Assembly (NCBI RefSeq): GCF_018417535.1
Contig: NZ_CP070979.1
Span: forward strand, 62,001-126,000
From: Burkholderia pyrrocinia
GTDB lineage: Bacteria; Pseudomonadota; Gammaproteobacteria; Burkholderiales; Burkholderiaceae
Length of the DNA: 64,000 nucleotides
Direction: 5' to 3'
Shown: positions 37,411 to 46,628 of the stretch, one piece after another
Numbering within the stretch: position 1 is the first letter of the stretch
Layout: each line of letters begins with the position of its first letter
Notes under the pieces: model-generated
Databases searched by the model: none
The model's input: only the letters and a program-made list of their open reading frames with translations
What the model was told of the DNA's origin: nothing
Made by a program: the position numbers and the translations under genes

Positions 37411-38718
37411 ATGCATCACACATTGACTCCCGGCGAAGGCGCATCGCGGCCCACCCGGCTGCGCGTGAGGCTTTCGCGAGGCTGGTCTCTGCTGGCGGGG
37501 CTGCTGATTTGCGGTGCGGTTCATGCCGTCGAGGCCCCTGTCGCTTCGGCATCCGATGCGGCAGCCGATACCGGGGCGCCGAATATCGCCGCATGCACGC
37601 ATGGCGCGCCGGTCACGACGTTTCCCGAGCCGAAAGACACGAATGCCGTTCCGCGGCTGCAAGGTCGCATCACCGACACCACGGGTGCGCTGACGGATGC
37701 ATGTCGAACGGATCTGAACGCTCGGCTGGCTGAGCTCGAACGGCGTACGGGTGTTCAACTCGCCGTGCTGCTCGTTGCGACGAGCGGGCAGGCAACGATC
37801 GAGCAGTTCGCCACTGCCGTCTTCGAGAAATGGAAGCTCGGGCATGCAAAGACCGACAACGGTCTTCTTCTGGTGGCGGCGCTGAACGATCATCATGTGC
37901 GCATCGAAGTCGGCTACGGGCTGGAAGGCGCCGTGCCGGATATCGCCGCTGCCGAGATCATCCGGCAGCAGATCGTGCCGGCGTTCCGTGCCCGCAATTT
38001 CGAAGCCGGCCTGAGCGGAGCAGTCGACGCGCTGGTCGAGCGATTGCAGCCGCGTGCGCTGGAAACGGCCGCCAGCGAAGCGAAACCGGCCGTTACCGCA
38101 AGCGAGTCGGAGCGCCCGCGCGATGTCGCTCGCGCGCCGGAGCAGAAGATCGATGTCGGCATGTGGGTGCTGCTCGTACTGGCGAACGTCGTGTTCGGCA
38201 TCGCAGCCATGTGGCGAAAAGCCCGATGGTACGTCTATGTCGGAGGCAGCTATATCGGGACGGCTGTCGCACTCATCGCGAGGTTGCCTGCCGGATTGAT
38301 CGATACGGGCGTCCCGGCGATCAATCTGCTGGGCGCGCTTGTACTTCCCGCATTCCTCGGCTTGCCGGCATGCCTGCTCGGCATGGGCCTGTTTCGCTCC
38401 GCTTCCGTGCGCAAATTTATGGCGATCGTTGTCGGCGTCCTGCTGGCATTGATCGCGGCCGGGCACGCGATGGGGTTTTCGGCCGGACAGGTCCTGATGA
38501 CAGTCGGGCTCGCTCTGCTCGTGGTGCTGGGTGTGGCCGCCACGCTGGCGGATTTCTTCAACGACTGGGAAAGCAGTCCTTCGTCGGGCAGCAGCGCTTG
38601 GGGATCGTCAGGGAACTCCGATTCAGGCTCATCATGGAGCGCCGATTCGAGCTCGTCGGATTCGTTTTCAGGGGACGGCGGTTCGAGCGGGGGAGGCGGC
38701 GCGTCGGACAGCTGGTGA
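37411..38718 (+). CDS. TPM-domain (YgcG-like) membrane protein
   Basis: 435 residues from the ATG at 37411; an in-frame TTG at 37393 overlapping the previous stop is an alternative. After a signal segment (WSLLAGLLICGAVHA), residues of about 80-215 form a TPM domain (LQGRITDTTGALTDACR, GVQLAVLLVATSG, KTDNGLLLVAALNDHHVRIEVGYGLEG). Four membrane helices follow (about residues 255-390), then a Ser/Gly-rich tail ending SGGGGASDSW, the standard end of this family. TPM proteins are linked to membrane-protein quality control in other bacteria. The next gene is LemA, its usual partner. No Cys or catalytic motif defines an activity. Confidence 0.82.
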   Translation: MHHTLTPGEGASRPTRLRVRLSRGWSLLAGLLICGAVHAVEAPVASASDAAADTGAPNIAACTHGAPVTTFPEPKDTNAVPRLQGRITDTTGALTDACRTDLNARLAELERRTGVQLAVLLVATSGQATIEQFATAVFEKWKLGHAKTDNGLLLVAALNDHHVRIEVGYGLEGAVPDIAAAEIIRQQIVPAFRARNFEAGLSGAVDALVERLQPRALETAASEAKPAVTASESERPRDVARAPEQKIDVGMWVLLVLANVVFGIAAMWRKARWYVYVGGSYIGTAVALIARLPAGLIDTGVPAINLLGALVLPAFLGLPACLLGMGLFRSASVRKFMAIVVGVLLALIAAGHAMGFSAGQVLMTVGLALLVVLGVAATLADFFNDWESSPSSGSSAWGSSGNSDSGSSWSADSSSSDSFSGDGGSSGGGGASDSW

Positions 38719-38791
38719 TACACGCATGTGTCGATACCGTTCGGTATTCACGGTTCGCGATCGACGGAAATCTTCAATTGGAACAATCAAG

Positions 38792-39406
38792 ATGAAATGG
38801 CTTCGCCTGTTTTTTGCGCTTTGTATCGTGCTTCCGTTTGCCGGTTGCGGATATAACGCGATCCAGACATCGGACGAGGATGTCAATGCCGCGTGGTCCG
38901 AGGTGCTGAACCAGTATCAGCGTCGCGCCGATCTGGTGCCCAATCTCGTCGCGGCGGTCAAGGGATATGCGTCCCACGAAGAGCGCGTGCTCACGGAGGT
39001 GTCCGAAGCGCGCGCACGCGTCGGCAGCATTCAACTGACGCCTGAACTGGCGAAAGACTCCGGCGCGCTCGCGGCGTTCGACAAGCAGCAGGGCGGTCTG
39101 TCGAATGCGCTGAGCCGCCTGATGGTCGTCGCCGAGAAGTATCCGGATCTGAAGGCCAGCACGCAGTTTCGCGATCTCTCGGTTGAACTCGAAGGTACCG
39201 AGAACCGCATCGCGGTCGCGCGCGGGCGCTACATCAGGACCGTGCAGAACTACAACCTGACGGTCCGGCGCTTCCCTGGCGTGATCGTGGCGAAGATCTT
39301 CGGTTACGAGACACGGCCGAATTTCAGCGTGGCGAATGAATCGTCGATATCGGCTGCGCCGAAAGTCGACTTTTCGGCGCCGAAGGCTGCTAGTGGGGTG
39401 CAGTAA
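38792..39406 (+). CDS. LemA family lipoprotein
   Basis: 204 residues from the ATG at 38792. Signal peptide with lipobox (LPFAGCGYN), then the LemA core: IQTSDEDVNAAWSEVLNQ, YQRRADLVPNLVAAVKGYA, EKYPDLKASTQF, and GTENRIAVARGRYIRTVQ. LemA proteins form helical bundles tethered to a membrane and are regularly paired with TPM-domain proteins, as here (74 bp apart). The molecular role is unresolved. Confidence 0.88.
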   Translation: MKWLRLFFALCIVLPFAGCGYNAIQTSDEDVNAAWSEVLNQYQRRADLVPNLVAAVKGYASHEERVLTEVSEARARVGSIQLTPELAKDSGALAAFDKQQGGLSNALSRLMVVAEKYPDLKASTQFRDLSVELEGTENRIAVARGRYIRTVQNYNLTVRRFPGVIVAKIFGYETRPNFSVANESSISAAPKVDFSAPKAASGVQ

Positions 39407-39667
39407 TCGTGCTTGTCCGGAGGGTTTTTTCCACGCAGGCGCGGTCTGTCGACGCCTGTCACGCTCGCTGCGGACGGTATGCTCGTTATCGGTGCAATCG
39501 TGCTGGCGCCATTTCTCATTCCGATCTTTATCGGCGGAACGGGCATAGGCGTGGGGCCTTGAGCGAATCGACGATCTCACGCACGGGTGAGGGCGTGGGG
39601 GCCCGACGCGGGTTTTCCTGGTCGTCCCCGTGACGACGAAGGGGCGGGATCGAGCGTACGACCCGAT
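39407..39667. other. Gap between convergent genes, with a tiny hydrophobic frame
   Basis: A frame at 39479-39562 encodes 27 residues (LVIGAIVLAPFLIPIFIG core). It has no ribosome binding site, and whether it is translated cannot be judged. Nothing else is evident. Confidence 0.3.
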
Positions 39668-40300
39668 TCAATCAACAATGACACGCGGATCGGTCGAATC
39701 GAGGCAGATCGTCAATTGGTTGCCCTCCTTGTCGAACGCGCAATACGGCAGCGGTTTGTGCAGCATCGCAACCAAAGGAAAGCCGACGCAGACCCAGGCG
39801 AGCAGCACGGCCAGCGGTAGCCGGGCCACGAGCCCAATACGCGAGACCGACTCGGGACCGGCGAGGCGCGCGCCCCTGACACGCGCGAATATGCCGACGA
39901 TCAGGAAGATCGTGCCTGCCAGCATGGCCTCGGCGATCTCCTGTCGTTGCGGGCAATAGATCAATTCGACGTTGGACTCGTCCGGATAGTGGACTAGCCA
40001 CCACGCGCCGATGCACTCGATCAGGCATCCGACCAGGAACCAGGCCACGTGATATCCCGGCAGGCGCAGCAGCAGTGCGACGAGCAGCACGGCTGTGGCC
40101 ACGAGCAGGCTGAGGGTGTAGGCGACAAGACCCATTCCGCCGCCGAACAAAGTGCCGCTCGTTTCGACCGGCCTGAGTATCTCCATGATGAAATAGCCGG
40201 CATATACGACGGTTCCCAGCAACGCGATCCAGCTGACCGCACGATACAGCCACAACCATCCCCGGCCAACTGGCCGATTCATGACGACACTGCGAGACAT
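39668..40300 (-). CDS. Polytopic membrane protein of unknown function
   Basis: 210 residues from the ATG at 40300. Four to five predicted membrane helices (SWIALLGTVVYAGYFI, GLVAYTLSLLVATAVLLVALLL, VAWFLVGCLIECIGAWWLV, AMLAGTIFLIVGIFA, LPLAVLLAWVCVGF), then an extracytoplasmic tail with two Cys. No family recognised. A CTGACA-box promoter with a good -10 lies directly upstream in the correct orientation, assigning it to the window's regulon. Confidence 0.65.
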   Translation of the reverse strand: MSRSVVMNRPVGRGWLWLYRAVSWIALLGTVVYAGYFIMEILRPVETSGTLFGGGMGLVAYTLSLLVATAVLLVALLLRLPGYHVAWFLVGCLIECIGAWWLVHYPDESNVELIYCPQRQEIAEAMLAGTIFLIVGIFARVRGARLAGPESVSRIGLVARLPLAVLLAWVCVGFPLVAMLHKPLPYCAFDKEGNQLTICLDSTDPRVIVD

Positions 40301-40362
40301 GACGAAACCTTATGTTGATGCGGAGTGGCAAATCCGCCTGTGATCGATTGCCCGAGCATGGG

Positions 40363-40417
40363 AGGCTAGCAGCGGGTGGCCGGCGGTTGTGTCAGAGACC
40401 GTCAGGCGTATTGTCAG
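40363..40417 (-). promoter_or_regulatory. CTGACA-box promoter of the membrane protein, with a third half-site
   Basis: Minus strand CTGACG 40405-40400 and CTGACA 40395-40390, 21 bp, then TAGCCT 40368-40363. A third CTGACA at 40417-40412 lies 12 bp upstream of the first half-site rather than 10. Confidence 0.75.
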
Positions 40418-40677
40418 TTGCCCGCGGCAAACCCGACCCGGGGTGTACGCAGCGCAGGTCGATCGCATCGATCTTTCGCTGCGTAAGAATGCCAGGATTG
40501 GTCGGACCGACTTTTGACGCACGGAATTTCTCCTTGGACTTGGCTCCTGCTGCGTTGGCGGTAAAGCGGACGCTGACCGGAGCGTTCCGCATCTCGTCGG
40601 TGTACGTTTCGTCTGCGCCGTCGCGCGTCGCTGGTCGAAGATGCGCTACACCACTGCGCCGACAATCCATATCGAGC

Positions 40678-40720
40678 CTGACAAGTCCTGACAGTCACCC
40701 GCGACGGGCTGCCATAGACT
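40678..40720 (+). promoter_or_regulatory. CTGACA-box promoter of OmpA copy 2
   Basis: CTGACA at 40678-40683 and 40688-40693, 21 bp, TAGACT at 40715-40720; start of transcription about 40727. The ~200-nt leader before the ATG at 40929 is long. It may once have held a TAA, since bases just before the ATG resemble those between the TAA relic and OmpA copy 1. Confidence 0.78.
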
Positions 40721-40928
40721 CCGTTTTGAGGGCAGACGGACGTGAGCGGAGTGCCGCCGAGATGGGTGCCGGACGGCATCGCCTCGATCACGCGTGAGAG
40801 TCCGTTTTCATCTTCATGCCATCTTTCCATGAGACGAACAGCATTGATTCAATCAGGTATACGAATCGAATTTTCGTCAAGCGGTGCTGGCGCGACCGCA
40901 TCTCAACTGACTGATTGCAGGGGTTCAG

Positions 40929-41789
40929 ATGAAAGAAACGACCGTTTCCGCGGCGTATGTGCCGATTGCGAAAGTCGGCCGCGCGAGACGGGCCGTGCAA
41001 GTGCTCGCCGTGACGATTGCAGCGCTGGCCGGCCCGGTGTCCGCGCATGCGGACGACGCTGGCGTGACGTTTCCGGAGCGCGACGAAGCGTGGCTGAAGG
41101 AAGGGACGTTTCCGAACGTCGACAATCTGCGGCAGATGATGCCCGGGCTGTCAAAGGACCAGGTCTACGCGCTGCTGCAGGAGCCGCACTTCTCGGAAGG
41201 CTTCTTCGGCGTGCGCAAGTGGAACTACATTTTCAACTTCCGAACGGGCAAGGGCAACGAGTACGTCACGTGCCAGTACCAGATCGTCTACGACGGCAAC
41301 GCTCAGGTGAAGAGCACGCACTGGAAGGAGCACGAGTGTGATGCGTTGGTGGCTCAGGCATCGGCGGCGCCGGCGGCTGCCGCGCCCACGGTGTCGGAGC
41401 ATTTCGCGGTGAACGACGACGTGCTGTTCGCGTTCGACCGTTCGTCGCTGAATGATTTGCTGCCTGGCGGACGAACGGCGCTGGACGATATCGCAGAACG
41501 GCTGAACGGCGGCTATCGGAACCTGAAGTCGGTGACGATCATCGGGCATGCGGACCGGATCGGGCCGGATGCGCATAACCAGGAACTGTCGCTGGCGCGG
41601 GCGCAGACGGTGCGCGACTACCTCGTGGCGAAGGGCTTGCCGCGCAATCCGGTGGTGGTAGCGGGGGCGGGCAGCACGACCCCGGTAACGAACGGGTGCC
41701 CGGCGGGCAAGACGGTCGAGGCGATTCGGTGCTTGCAGCCGGACCGTCGGGTGACGATCGATGTCGCCGGGGAAAAGCGCGGGCAATAG
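40929..41789 (+). CDS. BamE-like/OmpA two-domain protein (copy 2)
   Basis: 286 residues from the ATG at 40929 (AGGGG upstream). Apart from the first ten residues and the last few it is nearly identical to copy 1 at 25485: signal peptide, SmpA/OmlA-like domain, then OmpA peptidoglycan-binding domain with IGHADRIGPD and LQPDRRVTIDV. Unlike copy 1 it retains a complete CTGACA-box promoter. The response regulator RR2 follows on the same strand, within the same presumed transcript. Carrying two near-identical copies 15.4 kb apart suggests recent duplication or gene conversion. Confidence 0.88.
   Translation: MKETTVSAAYVPIAKVGRARRAVQVLAVTIAALAGPVSAHADDAGVTFPERDEAWLKEGTFPNVDNLRQMMPGLSKDQVYALLQEPHFSEGFFGVRKWNYIFNFRTGKGNEYVTCQYQIVYDGNAQVKSTHWKEHECDALVAQASAAPAAAAPTVSEHFAVNDDVLFAFDRSSLNDLLPGGRTALDDIAERLNGGYRNLKSVTIIGHADRIGPDAHNQELSLARAQTVRDYLVAKGLPRNPVVVAGAGSTTPVTNGCPAGKTVEAIRCLQPDRRVTIDVAGEKRGQ
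40959..41781 (+). repeat. 823-bp near-identical direct repeat, copy B
   Basis: Partner of 25515-26337. Recombination between the two direct copies would delete 15.4 kb, including RR1, the lyase and the LemA/TPM genes. Confidence 0.95.
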
Positions 41790-42028
41790 CAGGCCGACGC
41801 TCGCGAGCATTGCCGACAGCCACGAGTACTGACATGAAAACAACCATTCCTGAACCTGAGATCCCTCAACCCGAAAACGAAGCATCAGGCGCCGACGCCG
41901 GCGCGCCGGGAGGCCGCCGCGGGCAGAGGCGGCGCCTGCACGCTACCGCCTCCGCACCGAAGAAGCCGCGCTTCATGTCATTCCAGCTGAATCGCGTCGT
42001 TCGCGATCGCTCTTACGATACGGTACGT

Positions 42029-42763
42029 ATGTCCACGCAATCTTGCGCTCTGAACATCGCCTTTCTCGAGCCCGTGCAGGGCTCGCTCGACGAAATTGCC
42101 GGCGTGCTGGCGTCACGAGGGTACGTCTGTCACCGAGTACCGACTTGTTCCGCATTCGAATATCTGCTGGAAGACGTACCGATCCGGCTGGCAATCCTCG
42201 ACTGGGAGGCGCCCGATATTGGCCGGTACGAACTGCTGGCATCGAGCCGTCGTCGCTATCCGACATTGCCGTTCGTCCTCGGCGCGACGCAGGAAGCGCG
42301 AGAGGAGGATCTGGTATCCGGACTCGAAGCCGGCGCCGATGCCTACGTCGACCGGCAGCTCGGCAGCGTCGAGTTGCTCGCGCGCATCGACGCATTGATG
42401 CGGCGAGTCTATCCGCATCTGTTCGTGAGCGACGAAATACTGGCGTTCGGCGCCTATCGCTTCAATCCGCGAACGCTGTCCGTCGAATTCCGCACGCGCC
42501 AAGCGATGCTGACGCGCAAGGAGTTCGATGTCGCGCTCCTGTTGTTCAGAAACATGTGTCGCCCGGTGACGCGGCGCGAGATCGCTGCGGCGATGTGGGG
42601 GCAGTTCTCGAAAGAGCGATCGCGCAGCATTGACACGCACGTGTCGTCGATTCGCAAGAAGCTTATGCTGAACGCGCGAAACGGCTATCGACTGACGTCG
42701 ATTCACCGGTTCGGATATCAGCTCGACAACATGCGCTCGCACGAGCCGGTGTCGGTCGGTTGA
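42029..42763 (+). CDS. OmpR-type response regulator with incomplete receiver (RR2)
   Basis: 244 residues from the ATG at 42029, chosen to match the family length. In-frame ATGs at 41975 and 41834 would add 18 or 65 residues of Arg/Ala/Pro-rich sequence without domain character. The receiver keeps the phospho-acceptor Asp (LAILDWEAPDI) and Thr (LGATQE), but the acidic pair is replaced (AFLEPVQG) and the conserved Lys is Arg (YVDRQLG), so Mg2+-dependent phosphorylation is doubtful. The winged helix (LTRKEFDVALLLFRN, SRSIDTHVSSIRKKL, FGYQL) resembles RR1 and RR3. It follows OmpA copy 2 under one CTGACA-box promoter and is convergent with the histidine kinase gene. Confidence 0.83.
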   Translation: MSTQSCALNIAFLEPVQGSLDEIAGVLASRGYVCHRVPTCSAFEYLLEDVPIRLAILDWEAPDIGRYELLASSRRRYPTLPFVLGATQEAREEDLVSGLEAGADAYVDRQLGSVELLARIDALMRRVYPHLFVSDEILAFGAYRFNPRTLSVEFRTRQAMLTRKEFDVALLLFRNMCRPVTRREIAAAMWGQFSKERSRSIDTHVSSIRKKLMLNARNGYRLTSIHRFGYQLDNMRSHEPVSVG

Positions 42764-42819
42764 ACGTTTGCGGCCGCTTCGCCGCTCTGGATCCGGGGGC
42801 ACGCGGGGCGGCTGCGCCG

Positions 42820-45240
42820 TCACACGGCCTCGTCGATCCGGGCGGCCGCTGCCAGCGCAACGACCGGAAGATGGAGCGTCATCGTGGTGCCGTGCCCCGG
42901 CGCGCTGTCGCAATCGATCGTTCCGCCGTGTCGCGTAATGACCGTCCGGACGAATGCCAATCCGAGTCCGACGCCTTCGCTGTCAGGCTGACCGGGAACC
43001 CGAAAGCGCTGGAATCGTTTGAACAGACGCAGCCTCTGCTCGTGCGAGATGCCATACCCCTGATCGCGGATCACGCAGCGCAATCGTGCCGGCGTTTCAC
43101 CGGTGAGAGATAGCGCGCAGTCGATGCGCGTATGCGGCGGACTGTACTTGACCGCATTGTTCAGCAGATTCACGAGCCCGCGGGCGATCATCGAGCGATC
43201 CGTACGTACCGGAAATTCGCCGTCCGGCGTGTCGTATGCGAGCGTAATGTGCTTCGCATTGGCGAGTGGCCAGACCTCGTCGACCGCGCTGTTCAGCAGA
43301 TCGGAGAAGTTGGCGACCTCGAGCGCGTAGTCGCAGGTCTCGGCAGCGGCGAGCTGCACGAAGCTGTCCGCCAGCGCCAGGGTGCGGCGCGCGTATCGCT
43401 CGATGCGATCGTAGGTGAGCCGCTGGCCGGTTACGACCGCCTTCGGACGCTCGATGTCGATCAATGCGATGATCGACGATTGCGGCGAGCGCATGTCGTG
43501 GGACAGCAGATGCAGCATCTCGTCGCGCTGGCTCTGCGCGGCATGGAGTGCCGTCACGTCGTTGAGACTCGCGATCCAGCCGATCAGCTCGCCGGCCGAA
43601 CTCGTACAGCGCGCGTATCGCAGCACGAAATGGTGTCCGCTGGCATCGGCGACCTCTACGCCGCGTTCCAGCGCATCGAGGTTGCCGGCGTGGGTCGGAG
43701 AGAGCAGCGCGGGCCACGGGCGGCCGCGCGCCGCTGATGGCGCGCCATCGATCAGCCGCACGAACGAAAGCGTGCTCAGGATTTCCTGCAGCGTGCAGCC
43801 TTCGAGTGCTTTTCCCACGGGCGGCGTGAGGCATGCCCGGGCCGGATCGTTGGCGAGCCGGATATAGCCCGCGCTGTCCGATACCAGCACCGGGTCGGGC
43901 AAGCTGTTCAGGCTGTCCCACACGAAGCGTTTCAGGTCGCGCACCTGTCGCGCGGCCTGACGCATCAGCGCGATGTTGTGTTCCAGTGCATGCCCGACGA
44001 AGGCGAAGGTCGCGATGCGCTGATCCTGAACGAGCTGCGGCTCGTTCGCCAGCTGCTCGAGCTCGGCGCTGATGAATGACATCGCCACTTCGAGCCGCCG
44101 CCAGCTCCACGTCGGATAGACGACGAGCAGTGCGAGCGCGGCGGGCACTGGACTGATCCAGACCGACGCCTTCAGAAGCAGCGTGCCGCTGCCGAATACC
44201 GCGGCACCGATCAGCGTCGGCAGCAGCACAATGGTCTGCCGTGGCGTCAGGTACAGGAATGCGAGCAGCAGCAGCGCGAGCGGCGACGCGGAATAGAGGA
44301 CAACCTCCCAGATGTCGGCCGTGGCGATGTATCGTCCGGATAGCAGCGCATCCAGAATGTTGGCGTGGATCTCGACGCCGCTCATCGAGCCGTTTTGCCC
44401 GGACACGGGCGTCGTCAGATGTTCGAGCAGACCGTCGGCCGTTGCGCCAACGAGCACGAACTTGTCGCGAAACATCGCCGGATTTACGTTGCCGTCCAGC
44501 ACGTCGACGAACGCCACCTGAGCGTAGCGTATGCCGTCGCCCGAGAACGGAATCAGCATCTTCCCGGAGCGGAACACGGGATCGACAATCGGTTTCGAAT
44601 CCGAAACCCTTGAGGCAGGCGGGCCGGGCAGCGGCGCGTTGCGGCCGCGTGCCCCGCGGTAGGCCGGAATCACGAACTGCGGCCACAGCTGACTGCGGTT
44701 CCCTTCGAACAGAGAGACATTGCGGACGATGCCGTCCTGTTCGGTTTCGAGATTGATATGTCCGATTCCGGCCGCGGCCGCGCGCAGCGGCTCGACGGGC
44801 AGCAATGCGTTCCCGGCTTCGGGATTGGTCGGGCCGCTTTCGATGACGAGCGGCAGATAGACTGGCGCATGCGACATCGCGTCGGCGAGCGCGACATCCT
44901 GCGCGCCGGGCTCCGTGAACAGCACGTCGTACAGGACGGCTCGCGGCGAGCCCGCTGCGATGCGCAGCAGCGCATCGGCATGGACCTGACGGGACCACGG
45001 CCACCGGCCGAGCTTGTTGATGCTGCGGTCGTCGATAGCGACGATCACGACGTCCGTGCTGGCCGGCACCGACCGGTGCCGGAACCACCAGTCGTAGAGG
45101 ATGCGATCGGCCGGGCGGGTCAGATGACACGCAACCAGCAATACGATGAAGGTGACGCCGACGGCGCCGAGCAGCAGCCATTCGCGCAGAAAACGCTTCT
45201 CTTCGGCGCGAAGGAATGAAGGGGGAAGCCTGATGAACAT
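42820..45240 (-). CDS. CHASE2-domain sensor histidine kinase
   Basis: 806 residues from the ATG at 45240. One membrane helix (LLLGAVGVTFIVLLVACHL), an extracytoplasmic CHASE2 domain at about residues 45-320 (VVIVAIDDRSINKLGRWPW, VLYDVLFTEP, FVLVGATADGL), three further helices, a PAS-like domain (LPDPVLVSDSAGYIRLAND), then HisKA with the phospho-acceptor His in LLSHDMRSPQSS, and HATPase_c with the N box (LVNLLNNAVKYSPP), DQGYGIS and GVGLGLAFVRT. All catalytic motifs are intact. CHASE2 senses an unknown periplasmic signal. The gene is third in an operon with a LysM/FecR protein and RR3, so RR3 is the expected phosphorylation partner. Confidence 0.93.
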   Translation of the reverse strand: MFIRLPPSFLRAEEKRFLREWLLLGAVGVTFIVLLVACHLTRPADRILYDWWFRHRSVPASTDVVIVAIDDRSINKLGRWPWSRQVHADALLRIAAGSPRAVLYDVLFTEPGAQDVALADAMSHAPVYLPLVIESGPTNPEAGNALLPVEPLRAAAAGIGHINLETEQDGIVRNVSLFEGNRSQLWPQFVIPAYRGARGRNAPLPGPPASRVSDSKPIVDPVFRSGKMLIPFSGDGIRYAQVAFVDVLDGNVNPAMFRDKFVLVGATADGLLEHLTTPVSGQNGSMSGVEIHANILDALLSGRYIATADIWEVVLYSASPLALLLLAFLYLTPRQTIVLLPTLIGAAVFGSGTLLLKASVWISPVPAALALLVVYPTWSWRRLEVAMSFISAELEQLANEPQLVQDQRIATFAFVGHALEHNIALMRQAARQVRDLKRFVWDSLNSLPDPVLVSDSAGYIRLANDPARACLTPPVGKALEGCTLQEILSTLSFVRLIDGAPSAARGRPWPALLSPTHAGNLDALERGVEVADASGHHFVLRYARCTSSAGELIGWIASLNDVTALHAAQSQRDEMLHLLSHDMRSPQSSIIALIDIERPKAVVTGQRLTYDRIERYARRTLALADSFVQLAAAETCDYALEVANFSDLLNSAVDEVWPLANAKHITLAYDTPDGEFPVRTDRSMIARGLVNLLNNAVKYSPPHTRIDCALSLTGETPARLRCVIRDQGYGISHEQRLRLFKRFQRFRVPGQPDSEGVGLGLAFVRTVITRHGGTIDCDSAPGHGTTMTLHLPVVALAAAARIDEAV

Positions 45241-45269
45241 GAGAACCGCCGCGCGATGCGCGCAAACAC

Positions 45270-46628
45270 CTATCGACCTACCGTAAACGACTGCACCGGC
45301 GTCGACTGCTCGTCGATCCCGCCGTCGGCGGCGCGCCGTGCAGCCGCCACGCGCCAGAAATACTTGCCCGGCTTCAGATCCGACAGTATGAGCCGGGTGC
45401 CGGTCAGGCCCGCCTGATCGACGAGGGGATCGTGCAGCTGTGGATCTGCCGCGAGCACGAAGTGCGACGTGTGCAACGGACCGGCGTCCATGTCGTCCGT
45501 CCAGCGGAATTCGTAATGCGTGGCTGCCTGTCGCGGGGCGACATCCGTCGCAGCGGTTCGGGTGCGGCGAAAACTGTAGATGCGCGTCAGTCCTTCCAGC
45601 CCGTGCGCATCGACGGCAGACAACCGGACGAAATAGTTGCCGTCCGGCAAATCTGCGAACACGGCGCGCGGACCGTCCGCACGCACGCTGTCCAGCATGT
45701 CCAGAAAACCTGCATCGCTGGCGATCGTCACGCGATACGCGCGTGCGTTCGTCACCGGCACGATGTCGAATGCGATTGGCGAGCCGGCCTGCACATCGTC
45801 CGGATGCGCCAGCGCGGGCGCGGCCGGCAACTGGACCGGTGCGTCGACGTGACCGGCCGGATCGGCAACGACGCCGAACTGCATCGGCACGAGCGCCTGT
45901 GACGCGTCCTTGCCATCGACGGCGACCTTGCCCGCCAGCACTTCGACGATGCTCTCGCCGTCGTCGTACCCGACGCCGAATTCCGTGCCGCGCACGCCGG
46001 CGATGACCGACGGCGTGCTGATGTTGAACTGGTCCCTCGGTTTCAGCGGCGTCACGGTGGCGCGCACCTCGCCTTTTTCGAGGCCGAATTTGCGGTCGGC
46101 ACCGCCCGTCGTCGGCGATGTGCGAAGCCGCCGGATGTCGACCGAGGTGTTGGGCATCAACGTCACGTGCGATCCGTCCGACAGCTCGATTGTCGCGAAC
46201 GATCGGGCTTGCGTGCGGACGACATCGCCTTCGGCGAGCGTGGTGTCGACCGTCAGCGGCCCGTACGGACCGCGATAGGACGCACGCTCGGCGAGGCCGC
46301 GCACGGCAATCGTCTTCGCCCCCGGTTGCGACCGCTTGAGCAGCGTCGCCGGAATGTGCAGCGTCGAGCCAGGCTGCAGGCGTTTCGGGTCGGCGACGCG
46401 GTTGATGCGCTGAAGCACCGTCCAGTTTTGCGGATCAGCCAGATAAGTCGCGGCGAGGTCGTACAGCGTGTCGTTCTGGCGCACCGAATACGCGATGGTG
46501 TCCTGCGTCTCGCCGAACGGCATCTGTGCTTGCGCGCACGGCACTCCGCTGGCGAGGAACGCCAGTACGCCGGCCGCGATCGCCGCGCGTATCGAAACGT
46601 CAGTCGACGGACGCTTGCACCTGTTCAC
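45270..46628 (-). CDS. Periplasmic LysM-FecR domain protein
   Basis: 452 residues from a GTG at 46628 whose last two bases belong to the TGA of RR3 (GTGA overlap), so translation is coupled. Signal peptide AAIAAGVLAFLASGVPCAQA, a LysM domain at about residues 48-95 (YSVRQNDTLYDLAATYL, LQPGSTLHIP), a FecR domain at about 120-260 (DVVRTQARSFATIELSDG, VRGTEFGVGYDDGES), then two FN3-like segments with paired FVRLSA and YFWRVAA motifs. LysM binds peptidoglycan and FecR domains relay periplasmic signals. Sitting between regulator and sensor kinase, the protein probably feeds a cell-wall signal to the CHASE2 kinase; that is inference from operon order. Confidence 0.88.
   Translation of the reverse strand: MNRCKRPSTDVSIRAAIAAGVLAFLASGVPCAQAQMPFGETQDTIAYSVRQNDTLYDLAATYLADPQNWTVLQRINRVADPKRLQPGSTLHIPATLLKRSQPGAKTIAVRGLAERASYRGPYGPLTVDTTLAEGDVVRTQARSFATIELSDGSHVTLMPNTSVDIRRLRTSPTTGGADRKFGLEKGEVRATVTPLKPRDQFNISTPSVIAGVRGTEFGVGYDDGESIVEVLAGKVAVDGKDASQALVPMQFGVVADPAGHVDAPVQLPAAPALAHPDDVQAGSPIAFDIVPVTNARAYRVTIASDAGFLDMLDSVRADGPRAVFADLPDGNYFVRLSAVDAHGLEGLTRIYSFRRTRTAATDVAPRQAATHYEFRWTDDMDAGPLHTSHFVLAADPQLHDPLVDQAGLTGTRLILSDLKPGKYFWRVAAARRAADGGIDEQSTPVQSFTVGR

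Noticed and set aside
41834..42028. N-terminal extension of RR2 from the ATG at 41834
   Set aside because: The extra 65 residues are Arg/Ala/Pro-rich with no domain and exceed the length of RR1 and RR3; kept only as an alternative start.
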